Below the pieces are notes generated by a model, which did not search any database, was not told the DNA's origin, and saw only the letters and a list, made by a program, of their open reading frames with translations. Positions 30,442 through 39,455 of a stretch of DNA of 64,000 bases are shown here, piece by piece. The number at the start of each line of letters is the position of its first letter. Within the stretch, counting starts at the first letter, position 1. Source of the DNA: JAKAQB01 sp027320105. Lineage in GTDB: Bacteria; Actinomycetota; Acidimicrobiia; Acidimicrobiales; Palsa-688. Where the stretch lies: assembly GCA_027320105.1 (NCBI GenBank), contig DAHVMA010000079.1:15750-79749 (forward strand), written 5' to 3'. Position numbers and translations under genes: made by a program.

Positions 30442-33400
30442 ATGGCCGAAACCCTCCCCCATCCAGCGACACCGGCCCCGGAAGTGCACGTCCCCGTCGG
30501 GGGCGGTGCCCTCGTGGTGGCCGACCTCCACCTGGCGCGAGAGCCGGCTCCGGGGCATGTGGCGGCCCTCGGCGAGCTCGTCTCCACCCTGCAGTCGTGG
30601 TCGGGCCCGGGCGCCCTGGTGCTTGCCGGCAACACCTTCGCTGCGTGCTCCGGCCCTGGCCCGTCGATCGACGATGTGCTGGCCGACCATCGCCGGCTCA
30701 CCGCGGCCGTCCGGGCGTGGGGGCAGGCAGCCGACCGGCGGGTGGTGCTGCTCCACGGCGATCGCGACACGTTCCTCGGGTGGTCGGAGCCTTGCCGGCG
30801 CTCGGTGGCCTCGGTGCTTGGGGCCGAGGTGGCGCGCGCCGTCGATCTCGTCATCGGCACCGGCAGTGGGGAGAGGCGGGTGCGGGTCGAGAGCGGTCAG
30901 GACCTTGACGACCTGGCCGCCGCCGCCGATCCCTGCAACCCGGCGTCGACCCCGCTGGTCTGGCACCTCCGCCAGGAGGTCATCCCATCGGTCCGGGAGC
31001 AGCAGCCCGGTGCCCGCCGCGGGCGGGACTGGCTCGACGGGATGGACCTGCTGGACGATCCAGCGGCGTTCCCCCGGTTCGTGGCATCCCGGCTCACCTA
31101 CCGGATGCTCGGCCGGCGCGCCTGGCTGCTGGTGTTGCCGGTGGTCGCCGCTGTGGTCCTGCGCATGCCGGCGTGGCTGGTGGCCACGGCCCACGGCATC
31201 ACGCACCACTCCCCCCGGCTGGCGCTGATCGCCTTCGCCACGCTCGTGGAACTGGTGCTGCTCGCTGCCATCGGCGCCGCTGCCCTCCGCCGGACGTGGC
31301 GGGCGCTCGCCGGCGTGTCGCTCGGTTCGGCCCAGCGGGAACCCAACCGGGCGGCCCGGGACCGTGCCCGGAAGCTGATCGCCGAGGGCTACCACGGGTT
31401 CGTCACCGGGCACACCTGCCGGCCGGAGCTGACCGATCTCAACGCCGGGTTCTACGCCAACCCGGGCTGTGTCGCCGACGTCGTGACCGAACACCGGCCG
31501 CGCCTGCCGGGCCTCGGGCTCCCGCCGGCGTTCCTCCCCCATCGTCAGGTCTCGTGGCTGGAGTTGGAGGCCGGCTCCGACCTCCACGCCCGGCTGCTCG
31601 TCGCCCGCGCCCCGCTGCCGGGCGCAAGCCTCGGGGAACGGCTGGCGACCTGCCGCCCTGACGCTGTCGGCGGCCAGGACCTCCGCCCGCAACTCGTGGC
31701 CGCGTTCCCGCTGGGTGCGAGCTGGCCGGTCGAGCCGAGCGGGCAGCTGCGCCGCCGCCGCGTGCGACGGCTCTCCGCCCTCTTCGTCGCCGCCACCGGC
31801 TTCGTCTCGCTGGTCTCCGCACTGTCCGAGCCCCTCCGCGACCGCCTCGACGCCCTTCGCGCCGTCGTCCCGATCCTCGTTCCCGAGGCGGCGGCCGCCC
31901 TGACGGCACTCGCCGCCGTAGCGCTCCTCGTCCTGGCCAGGGGGATCCGCCGCGGGCAGCGAAGGGCCTGGGTGGTGACCCAGGCGATCCTGCTGCTGAC
32001 CGTGGTGACCAACCTGGTGAAGGGCGTCGACTACGAAGAGGGGCTCGTCGCTCTCGCCGTCGTGGCCTACCTCTGGGTGAACCGTGGGGACTTCCATGCC
32101 GCCGCCGACCATCCCCGCCTCCGCCGGGATGTCCTGCGCTGGCTGGCCGTCACGGCGCTCACCGTCGCCGCCGGAACCATGGGGATCGAGCTCGGCACCG
32201 CCATCCGCACCATGGCGGTGCGGGAGGCCCTGCACCGCGGGCGGCACCTGGCGTCGTTCGCGATCAGCTGGTGGGGAGCGCTCCAGGCGACGGTCGGGCG
32301 CATGGTGGGCATCGACCAGGTGTACCTGCCGAGGGCGCTCGCCCGGTTCTTCGATCCCGCCCTCGCCGCCGCGTCTTGCGGACTGGCCGTCCTCCTGCTC
32401 ACCATCATCTTCCGTCCGGTCGTGCACCGGCGGCTGCACGGGATCGTCCCCGCCGACGAGGGTCTCGCTCGGGCCCGCGCCCTCGTGGAGCGCTACGGCT
32501 CGGGGACGCTCGACTACTTCGCCCTCCGCCCGGACAAGCAGTTCTTCTTCTGGGGTGACACCGTGGTCGCCCACGCCCTGTACGGGACCGTCTGCCTCGT
32601 CTCACCCGACCCGGTAGGGCCGGCGACGGAGCGAGAGCCGGCGTGGCGGGCGTTCCGCTCCTACGCCGACGAGCACGGCTGGTCCCTCGGCGGGCTCGGC
32701 GCCGGGGAGGAGTGGCTGCCGATCTACCGCGCCACTGGCATGCACGCGCTGTACGTGGGCGACGAGGGCGTGGTCCGTACGGACCGCTTCTCCCTCGACG
32801 GCGGCCGCTTCAAGGGGCTGCGCCAGGCGGTCAACCGGATCGCCAAGTACGGCTACACCATCAGCTTCCACGACCCGGCTCACATCGACCCGTCCCTGCG
32901 CCGGAAGCTGGGGGAGGTGATGACCAAGAGCAGGCGTGGGGACGTCGAGCGGGGCTTCTCGATGACCCTTGGCCGGGTCTTCGACCCCGCCGACGAGGGC
33001 CTGCTCCTGGCCGTCGTGCACGCCCCGTCGGGGGATCCGGTGGCCTTCTGCCAGTTCGTGCCGGCACCGGGCATCGACGGGTACTCCCTCGACCTGATGC
33101 GTCGCGATGCAGGCGACCACCCAAACGGGCTCATCGACTTCGCCGTCGTCCGTACCATCGACCGCCTGCGCGAGCAGGGCAGGACCGGGCTCGGCCTGAA
33201 CTTCGCCACCATGCGGGCGGTCATAGCCGGCGAGGCCGGCGACAGCCTGTCCCGGCGGCTGCAGGCGTGGTTCCTCCGGAGGATGGGCGACTCGATGCAG
33301 ATCGAGTCGTTGTGGAGGTTCAACGCCAAGTTCGACCCCGACTGGCTGCCTCGCTACGCCCTCTACGACGCCCCCGAGAACGCTGTCGCCATCGCCGTCG

Positions 33401-33624
33401 CCATCGCCCGGGCCGAGTCCTTCTGGGAGATCCCGATCCTCGGACGCTTCTTCCACCCCCGCGACCCCAGGCTTTCCCCCTCGCCGACCCAGCCGACCCA
33501 GCCGACCCAGCCGGTCCATCCGGTCCAGGTCGAGCCGCCCACCGGCGCCGCCGGCGCCGGCGCCGGCGAACGACAGGCGGAACCCGCCGGCACCCCCGAG
33601 ACCGTCCGCGGCCCGGCACGCTGA
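30442..33624 (+). CDS. Metallophosphoesterase-like / MprF-type DUF2156 fusion membrane protein
   Basis: A 1060-residue, three-part protein. The N-terminus (about 20-365) resembles a calcineurin-like phosphoesterase: VVADLHLA, LVLAGNTF, LLHGDRDTF and FVTGHTCRPEL mark the DxH, GN, GNHD and GHTH blocks, but the last two are altered (GDRD, GHTC) and two TM helices interrupt it. Next come six or so TM helices (about 420-620). The C-terminus (about 660-1000) is a DUF2156/MprF-type GNAT fold with FALRPDKQFFFW, GDPVGP-like SPDPVGPATE, RFKGLRQAVNRIAKYGYTIS and FNAKFDPDWLPRYALYD. It probably adds an aminoacyl group to a membrane lipid. The tail has PTQ repeats. Confidence 0.82.
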   Translation: MAETLPHPATPAPEVHVPVGGGALVVADLHLAREPAPGHVAALGELVSTLQSWSGPGALVLAGNTFAACSGPGPSIDDVLADHRRLTAAVRAWGQAADRRVVLLHGDRDTFLGWSEPCRRSVASVLGAEVARAVDLVIGTGSGERRVRVESGQDLDDLAAAADPCNPASTPLVWHLRQEVIPSVREQQPGARRGRDWLDGMDLLDDPAAFPRFVASRLTYRMLGRRAWLLVLPVVAAVVLRMPAWLVATAHGITHHSPRLALIAFATLVELVLLAAIGAAALRRTWRALAGVSLGSAQREPNRAARDRARKLIAEGYHGFVTGHTCRPELTDLNAGFYANPGCVADVVTEHRPRLPGLGLPPAFLPHRQVSWLELEAGSDLHARLLVARAPLPGASLGERLATCRPDAVGGQDLRPQLVAAFPLGASWPVEPSGQLRRRRVRRLSALFVAATGFVSLVSALSEPLRDRLDALRAVVPILVPEAAAALTALAAVALLVLARGIRRGQRRAWVVTQAILLLTVVTNLVKGVDYEEGLVALAVVAYLWVNRGDFHAAADHPRLRRDVLRWLAVTALTVAAGTMGIELGTAIRTMAVREALHRGRHLASFAISWWGALQATVGRMVGIDQVYLPRALARFFDPALAAASCGLAVLLLTIIFRPVVHRRLHGIVPADEGLARARALVERYGSGTLDYFALRPDKQFFFWGDTVVAHALYGTVCLVSPDPVGPATEREPAWRAFRSYADEHGWSLGGLGAGEEWLPIYRATGMHALYVGDEGVVRTDRFSLDGGRFKGLRQAVNRIAKYGYTISFHDPAHIDPSLRRKLGEVMTKSRRGDVERGFSMTLGRVFDPADEGLLLAVVHAPSGDPVAFCQFVPAPGIDGYSLDLMRRDAGDHPNGLIDFAVVRTIDRLREQGRTGLGLNFATMRAVIAGEAGDSLSRRLQAWFLRRMGDSMQIESLWRFNAKFDPDWLPRYALYDAPENAVAIAVAIARAESFWEIPILGRFFHPRDPRLSPSPTQPTQPTQPVHPVQVEPPTGAAGAGAGERQAEPAGTPETVRGPAR

Positions 33625-33675
33625 CCCCATCATTCAACCCCCGAGACCCCGCGCCGGCGGCTCCGACCGAATCCC

Positions 33676-33762
33676 GAACCGCGCGCAATGAGGCGACCTG
33701 CGCGCCTGGACGACGCCATACCGTCGTGGGTGCGCGCAGTCTGCGCATGTGCGCGCGGTTTG
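33676..33762. repeat. Intergenic GCGCGCA repeat element, copy 2
   Basis: Begins GAACCGCGCGCA and ends TGCGCGCGGTTT, with TGCGCGC units and GACGACGCCATACCGTC in between. Order and spacing parallel the copy at 29596. It lies in the 245-bp gap before the acetoacetyl-CoA synthetase gene. Confidence 0.65.
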
Positions 33763-33869
33763 GGCGCTGTCCGGCGACCGCCCACGAACGCCACCCCGAG
33801 CGCAGGTGCAGGGCTGAACCCTCGTGGGATCGACCGGTAGGGTGACGCCGACAGCCACGAGGGAGGGAC

Positions 33870-35834
33870 ATGGAGTCTCGAGTCCCGGAGATCGAGCGGT
33901 TCCGGCGCTGGCTGGGGGAGGCGCGGGGCGTAGAGGCGGCGGACTACCGGGCGTTGCACGAGTGGTCGGTCGCCGACCTCGAAGGGTTCTGGGGCGCTCT
34001 CTGGGAGTACTTCTCGATCCCCGCCGCCACGCCGCCGGAGCGGGTGCTCGGCACTGACGTGATGCCGGGAGCCACCTGGTTCCCTGGTGCGACGCTCAAC
34101 TACGTCGACCAGGTGTTCCGCCACGGCGACCTTCCCGGTCTGGCGGTGATCGACGAGGCCGAACCCTGCGACGATCCGGACCCGGCCGGCGGGGCGACCA
34201 CCAGGGTGCGGGGCCTCGGCTGGCCGGAGCTACGCCGCCAGGTGGCCGCTCTCGCGTCCACGCTGTCCGACCTCGGCGTCGGGCCGGGCGACCGGGTGGC
34301 GGCCTACATGCCCAACATCCCCGAGGCGATCGTGGCCTTCCTCGCCACGGCGAGCCTGGGCGCGGTGTGGTCCTCCTGCGGCCAGGACTACGCACCGGCC
34401 GCCGCCGCCGACAGGCTCGGCCAGCTGTCGCCGGCGGTGCTGGTCACAGCCGACGGGTACCGCCACGCCGGCAGGGACCAGGACCGTCGGGACGCAGCCG
34501 CTCAGTTGGCGGACGCCGTCGGCGTGGGGGCCGTGATCATGACCTCGAGGCTCGGCGGTGCCCTCCCGCCTGGGGTCGTTCCCTGGGTACAGGCGACGGC
34601 GGGTGACCCTCCCCTCTCGCCGGTCCCCGTGGCGTTCGACCACCCGCTGTGGGTGCTGTTCTCGTCGGGAACGACGGGCAAGCCCAAGGGGATCGTCCAC
34701 GGCCACGGGGGGGTGGTGCTGGAGCACCTGAAGCAGCTCGTCCTCCACTCCGACCTCACGGCCGGCGAGCGCTTCTTCTGGTACACCTCGCCCTCCTGGA
34801 TGATGTGGAACTTCCAGGTCGCCGGCCTGCTGGTCGGAGCGACGGTGGTGACCTACGACGGCAGTCCGGCAGCGCCGAGCGCGGACGCCCTGTGGGCGAT
34901 AGCGGCTCGTGACAAGGTGGCGTTCCTCGGCACGAGCCCCGCCTACCTCCTCTCGTGCGAGAAGGCCGGAGCCCATCCTGGCGAACGGGACCTGTCGGCG
35001 CTGCGGCTCCTCGGCGTCACCGGGTCGGTCCTGCCGGCGGCTGCGTTCCACTGGGTCCAACAGGAGCTCGGCGAGCACGTCACGATCGGCTCCATCAGCG
35101 GCGGCACCGATGTGGTGAGCGCCTTCGTCGGTTCAACGCCGACGGTGCCCACGTGGCCAGGCGAGCTCTCCGCTCCGTCCCTCGGCGTGGCTCTGGACTC
35201 GTGGGACGCTGACGGCAGGCCGCTGCGGGGTGAGGTCGGCGAGCTGGTCATCACCCGGCCGATGCCCTCCATGCCCGTGGCCTTCTGGGACGACCCGGAC
35301 GGCTCTCGTTACCGCGACGCCTACTTCTCCACCTACCCCGGCGTGTGGCGCCACGGGGACTGGATCACGATCACCGACCGGGGCAGCGTCGTCATCCACG
35401 GCCGGTCGGACTCGACGCTCAACCGCAACGGGGTCCGCATGGGCAGCGCAGAGATCTACCAGGCCGTCGAAGCTCTGCCCGAGGTCATCGAATCGCTCGT
35501 CGTGGGCGTTGAGCAGCCCGACGGGGGCTACTGGATGCCGCTGTTCGTCGTCTTGGCACCGGACGCCGAGCTCGACGACGACCTGCGACGACGGATCCGC
35601 CAGGCGGTCCGCGACCGGGCATCGCCCCGCCACGTACCTGACGACGTCATCGCCGTCAGGGGCGTCCCCCACACCCGCACCGGCAAGAAGCTCGAGGTGC
35701 CCATCAAGCGTGTCCTGCAGGGAGCCGCCATCGAGACGGTGCTCGACCCCGGGGCGGTGGACGATCCCGCACTCCTGGCGGAATACGCTGCTGCCGCCCC
35801 GGTGCGAAGGGGCGGGGAGGCCGCGTGCCGGTGA
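33870..35834 (+). CDS. Acetoacetyl-CoA synthetase
   Basis: Activates acetoacetate to acetoacetyl-CoA, feeding ketone bodies, leucine products or PHB breakdown into lipid or isoprenoid synthesis. The 654-residue product matches the family: WSVADLEGFWGALWEYF, PGATWFPGATLNY, VAAYMPNIPEAIVAFLATAS, VLFSSGTTGKPKGIVHGHGG, YTSPSWMMWNFQVAGLLVGA, ISGGTDVVSAFVG, WRHGDWITITDRGSVVIHGR, and STLNRNGVRMGSAEIYQAVE where acetyl-CoA synthetases have RxxGHR. The A10 lysine is in HTRTGKKLEVP. GGGAGGG precedes the ATG by 4 nt and a TAGGGT box lies at about 33838. Confidence 0.92.
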   Translation: MESRVPEIERFRRWLGEARGVEAADYRALHEWSVADLEGFWGALWEYFSIPAATPPERVLGTDVMPGATWFPGATLNYVDQVFRHGDLPGLAVIDEAEPCDDPDPAGGATTRVRGLGWPELRRQVAALASTLSDLGVGPGDRVAAYMPNIPEAIVAFLATASLGAVWSSCGQDYAPAAAADRLGQLSPAVLVTADGYRHAGRDQDRRDAAAQLADAVGVGAVIMTSRLGGALPPGVVPWVQATAGDPPLSPVPVAFDHPLWVLFSSGTTGKPKGIVHGHGGVVLEHLKQLVLHSDLTAGERFFWYTSPSWMMWNFQVAGLLVGATVVTYDGSPAAPSADALWAIAARDKVAFLGTSPAYLLSCEKAGAHPGERDLSALRLLGVTGSVLPAAAFHWVQQELGEHVTIGSISGGTDVVSAFVGSTPTVPTWPGELSAPSLGVALDSWDADGRPLRGEVGELVITRPMPSMPVAFWDDPDGSRYRDAYFSTYPGVWRHGDWITITDRGSVVIHGRSDSTLNRNGVRMGSAEIYQAVEALPEVIESLVVGVEQPDGGYWMPLFVVLAPDAELDDDLRRRIRQAVRDRASPRHVPDDVIAVRGVPHTRTGKKLEVPIKRVLQGAAIETVLDPGAVDDPALLAEYAAAAPVRRGGEAACR

Positions 35835-35951
35835 GCACTGAGCACACGGAGTGCAGAATCCTGGCGACGGGGTCACAGTCCGTCGTGTGTGGCGATGCGC
35901 CCACCGTTGTTGCTGGTCCTTCTGGGTTTCCACAGGTGGGGCCAGGAGGGG

Positions 35952-37772
35952 CTAGAAGAGCGAGGTCGCCTGCCGGGCGAAGTCGATGACCCAGGGGCTG
36001 ACGCCGGCGACGATCGTGAACACTGCGCAGACCCACAGCCCGATGCCGACGGCGAGCGGGACCGGGGCCGGCTCGGCCGGCGGCGCGACCAGCACCCCCT
36101 GGGCGGTGGCCTCCGGAGTCGCCGGCTCCTCGCCGAGCGAAGAGACCGGCTGGAGCCCGGCCACGAAGGGTCCCTCGTCGACGGCGAGGGCGGTGGTGGC
36201 ATCGCCGCCGGCCGTCGCGGCGCCACCAGCGGTCAATGCCACGGTCGCCGGCGTGCCGCCCCCACCCGCCGGCGGCGCGAGGCCCGCTGCGGCGCCAGCC
36301 GGCACCTGCCCCGCTGTGTCGTCAGCCTGCCAGTACATGAGCAGGGCGACGCGCAGGTAGAAGAAGGCAGCGATCGCCGCCGCCAGCATGGCGATCACGG
36401 CGAGGGCGTACCCGCCACGGGCCACGACCGCCGCTACCACGGAGAACTTGGCGAGGAAGCCACTCGTGAGCGGCAGGCCCGCCTGGGCGAGCAGGAACAC
36501 GAGCAGCGCGGCCGCCAGCAGCGGCTGCCTACGGCCGAGGCCGCGCACTGCGGCCAGGTCGGTGCGCGCCTCCCCCGGGCCCTGCAGCACGGTGACGACG
36601 GCGAAGCTGCCGGCGATGATGAAAACGTAGGTGAAGACGTAGAACATCGCCGCCGCCTGACCCCGCGCCGAGGCCGCTTGGACGCCTACGAGCACGTAGC
36701 CGGCCTGGCTGATCGACGAGTAGGCGAACATGCGCTTGAGGTCGCGCTGGGCGATGGCCATGACCGACCCGACGAGCAGGGTGAGCACGGCGATCAGCCA
36801 GATGGCCGGCCGCCAGTTGGCCTGCTGGGTGGGAAGGGTCTGGAAGAGGAAGCGGAGGAGGCCGGCGAAGGCCGCTGCCTTGGCGACCGACGCGAGGAAG
36901 CCGGTGAACGGCGTCGGCGCACCCTGGTACACGTCGGGCGTCCAGAAGTGGAAGGGGACCGCCGACACCTTGAAGCCCAGGCCCACGATCACGAGGAACA
37001 TGCCGGCGAGCAGGACTCCGTCGTGGACGATCGTCGTGTGGGCGAGGTAGGCGGCGATCTCGGACAGTTGCAGGGAGCCGGTCGCCCCGTACATGAGGGC
37101 GACGCCGTACAGGAAGATGGCCGAGGAGAAGGCGCCGAGGATGAAGTACTTGAGGCCCGCCTCCCCCGACTGCTGGCGCCTCCGGTGGTAGGCGGCCATC
37201 ACGTACATGGCTATGGACATGATCTCGAGGCCTAGGAAGAGCATGACCAGGCTGCCGGCCTCGGCCATGAGCATCCCGCCGGCGCCGGCGAGCAGCATGA
37301 GGACGTAAGCCTCGACGCCGTCGAGGCCCTCCTGGCGGAGGTAGCTGTCGGAGAAGAGGGCGGTCAGGATCACGGCACAGCTGATCAGCAGCAGGAACAG
37401 CACGCTGAAGCGGTCGTAGAGCACCTGGCCGCCGATCGTCTGGCGCGCTCCGTTGTCACCGATGTCGATCCACTGCCAGATGGTGGAGACGGCGGCTAGG
37501 GCCCCCACCACGACAGTGAGCAGGGGGTACAGGCCCGGCCGGGAGCGCTTCGGTAGGAGTGACGACACCAGCAGCAGGAGCAGGGCCCCGGCGCCGACGA
37601 CCAGCACGGGGAGGATGCTCAGGTAGTTGACGGGTACGTGGATGCTCCCGTACGCGTGGCACAGCGAGTTGATGCGCCCGAAGCTGCCGACGCAGCTGCC
37701 GGCGGGCGTCCCCGAAGTCCCGCTGAGCCCCTGAGCGGCGACGTGCACGGCTGCGACGGCGGCGGCGCTCAC
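35952..37772 (-). CDS. nuoN: NADH-quinone oxidoreductase subunit N
   Basis: Antiporter-like membrane subunit of complex I. The 606-residue product has about 14 TM helices and the family core with EIMSIAMYVMAAYHRRR, AGLKYFILGAFSSAIFLYG, the FHFWTPDVYQGAPTPFTGFL motif and a lysine in SVAKAAAFAGLLRF. Two oddities: a 40-residue leader (GTSGTPAGSCVGSFGRINSL) before the first helix, and a roughly 95-residue low-complexity Ala/Gly/Pro/Thr insertion before the last helix (VPAGAAAGLAPPAGGGG onward). The GTG at 37772 overlaps the nuoM stop by 4 bp. Last gene of nuoA-N. Confidence 0.96.
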   Translation of the reverse strand: MSAAAVAAVHVAAQGLSGTSGTPAGSCVGSFGRINSLCHAYGSIHVPVNYLSILPVLVVGAGALLLLLVSSLLPKRSRPGLYPLLTVVVGALAAVSTIWQWIDIGDNGARQTIGGQVLYDRFSVLFLLLISCAVILTALFSDSYLRQEGLDGVEAYVLMLLAGAGGMLMAEAGSLVMLFLGLEIMSIAMYVMAAYHRRRQQSGEAGLKYFILGAFSSAIFLYGVALMYGATGSLQLSEIAAYLAHTTIVHDGVLLAGMFLVIVGLGFKVSAVPFHFWTPDVYQGAPTPFTGFLASVAKAAAFAGLLRFLFQTLPTQQANWRPAIWLIAVLTLLVGSVMAIAQRDLKRMFAYSSISQAGYVLVGVQAASARGQAAAMFYVFTYVFIIAGSFAVVTVLQGPGEARTDLAAVRGLGRRQPLLAAALLVFLLAQAGLPLTSGFLAKFSVVAAVVARGGYALAVIAMLAAAIAAFFYLRVALLMYWQADDTAGQVPAGAAAGLAPPAGGGGTPATVALTAGGAATAGGDATTALAVDEGPFVAGLQPVSSLGEEPATPEATAQGVLVAPPAEPAPVPLAVGIGLWVCAVFTIVAGVSPWVIDFARQATSLF

Positions 37773-39454
37773 CCGCCGCCCCCTCCCGTCGAGGCGGCGG
37801 CGCTCACGGCAGCTGCGCCGGCCCCCCCGCCGGCCCCCCCGCCCGCCCCGTGCGCGAAGCCGGCAAGCGAGGCGCCGGTGGGGTCGACGCTCTGGTCGGC
37901 TGGGACGGCGTAGGTGACCCTGGGGCTGCCGGCGCGCGGGACGTGCAGGCTGCGGGCCGACAGCTCCACATGGGCGAGGAGGTGGTCCACCGACGGGGTG
38001 ATGCGGTTGAGGAACGGGGCGGGGAAGATGCCGAGGTAGACGATGCCGGCGAGCAGCGGGGCGATGGCGACCGCCTCCCGCAGGCTGATGTCGGCCACGG
38101 CGGCGTTGGCGCCCTGCGGCTCTCCGTGGAACACCCGCTGGTAGGCCCACAGCAGGTAGATGGCGCCGCTGATCACGCCCGTCGTGGCCACCACCGCCCA
38201 CCACCGGTCGGTGAGGAACGTGCCGACCAGGACGAGGAACTCGCCGGCGAAGCCGTTGAGCCCAGGTAGGCCGACGGCGCTCATGATGACGAGGATCATG
38301 ACGGCGGACAGGATCGGTGCCGGCTTCTGTAGCCCGCCGAGCTCGGCGATGCGGAACGTCCGACGCCGATCCCAGATCATGCCGAGCACGAAGAACATCG
38401 CTCCGGTGGTCAGCCCGTGGTTGACCATCTCGAAGACCCCACCGGTGATGCTCTGCGACGTGAAGGCGAAGATGCCCACGACGATGAACGCCACGTCGAC
38501 GATCGATGCGTAGGCCACCAGGCGCTTGAAGTCGCGCTGCATGATCGTGACGACGGCCCCGTAGGTGATGCCGATGATGGCGAGGGCGAGCAGCAGCGGG
38601 GCGAGGCGCACGGCCGCACGGGGCAGCATGAACACCCCGAAGCGCAGGAGCCCGTAGGCGCCGAGCTTGAACAGGATGCCGGCTATCACCATCGAGCCGG
38701 CCGTCGGCGCCTGGGTGTAGGCGTCGGGCAGCCAGGAGTGGAACGGCATCAGGGGGATCTTGACGGCGAACCCGAGGAACAGCCCGATGAAGATCCACTC
38801 CTGGTCGGCGACGGGGAGCCGGTTGGCGTAGCGGGCCAGGGTGATGAGGGAGAAGGAGATGTGGCCGCCGTTGCGCGCCGCCACCAGGAACACGATCGAC
38901 AGGATGCCGACGAAGAGGAACGCCGAGCCGGCGAAGGTGTAGATGAAGAACTTCATGGCCGCGTAGTTGCGCCGCAGCCCACCGAAGCCGGAGATGATGA
39001 AGTAGCCGGGGACGAGGGTGACCTCGAAGGCGACGAAGAACACGAACAGGTCCAGGGCCAGGAAGGTCAGCATGCACGCCGACTCCAAGAACAGCATCCA
39101 GACCACGAAGCTCTTCTCCTGACCGGACACCCGCGGGCCGAGGACCGCGACGGGGAACAGCACGGCGGTGACCGCGACGAGGAACAGGGAGATCCCGTCC
39201 ACGCCGAGGAACCACCTGATGCCCAGGCCGGCGATCCAGGCGTGGTTGCTCACGAACTGGAAGCCGGCGGTGTGGGTCCTGAACTCGGCGACGAGGGTGG
39301 CGACCAGCGCTATCTCGACGAGCATGGTGACGGCGCCGACCACCTTGGCCAGTTGCGGTGCCCGGGCACGCGGCAGGAGCGTGGTGATGGCGGCGCCGGC
39401 GAGCGGCACGAAGACGATGGTGGTGAGGATGGGGAACGCCCCGGTGCCGCTCAC
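37769..39454 (-). CDS. nuoM: NADH-quinone oxidoreductase subunit M
   Basis: Antiporter-like membrane subunit of complex I. The 561-residue protein carries GIRWFLGVDGISLFLVAVTA, FVAFEVTLVPGYFIISGFGG with the conserved Glu, KIPLMPFHSWLPDAYTQAPT with the coupling Lys/His residues and GGVFEMVNHGLTTGAMFFVL. The C-terminal 60 residues extend past the last helix and end in a Gly/Ala-rich tail (AHGAGGGAGGGAGAAAVSAA). GTG at 39454 follows the nuoL stop by 1 bp; its own stop overlaps nuoN. Confidence 0.97.
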   Translation of the reverse strand: MSGTGAFPILTTIVFVPLAGAAITTLLPRARAPQLAKVVGAVTMLVEIALVATLVAEFRTHTAGFQFVSNHAWIAGLGIRWFLGVDGISLFLVAVTAVLFPVAVLGPRVSGQEKSFVVWMLFLESACMLTFLALDLFVFFVAFEVTLVPGYFIISGFGGLRRNYAAMKFFIYTFAGSAFLFVGILSIVFLVAARNGGHISFSLITLARYANRLPVADQEWIFIGLFLGFAVKIPLMPFHSWLPDAYTQAPTAGSMVIAGILFKLGAYGLLRFGVFMLPRAAVRLAPLLLALAIIGITYGAVVTIMQRDFKRLVAYASIVDVAFIVVGIFAFTSQSITGGVFEMVNHGLTTGAMFFVLGMIWDRRRTFRIAELGGLQKPAPILSAVMILVIMSAVGLPGLNGFAGEFLVLVGTFLTDRWWAVVATTGVISGAIYLLWAYQRVFHGEPQGANAAVADISLREAVAIAPLLAGIVYLGIFPAPFLNRITPSVDHLLAHVELSARSLHVPRAGSPRVTYAVPADQSVDPTGASLAGFAHGAGGGAGGGAGAAAVSAAASTGGGGG

Positions 39455-39455
39455 G

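Noticed and set aside
30334..32574. A 746-codon open frame on the minus strand
   Set aside because: It is a shadow of the MprF-type fusion gene: its composition is Glu/Arg/Gly/Pro-biased, with no hydrophobic or catalytic pattern.
35952..39215. Possible nuoN-nuoM fusion of 1087 codons
   Set aside because: The extra N-terminal part is nuoM read in the wrong frame. The GTGA overlap at 37769-37772 gives normal separate proteins.
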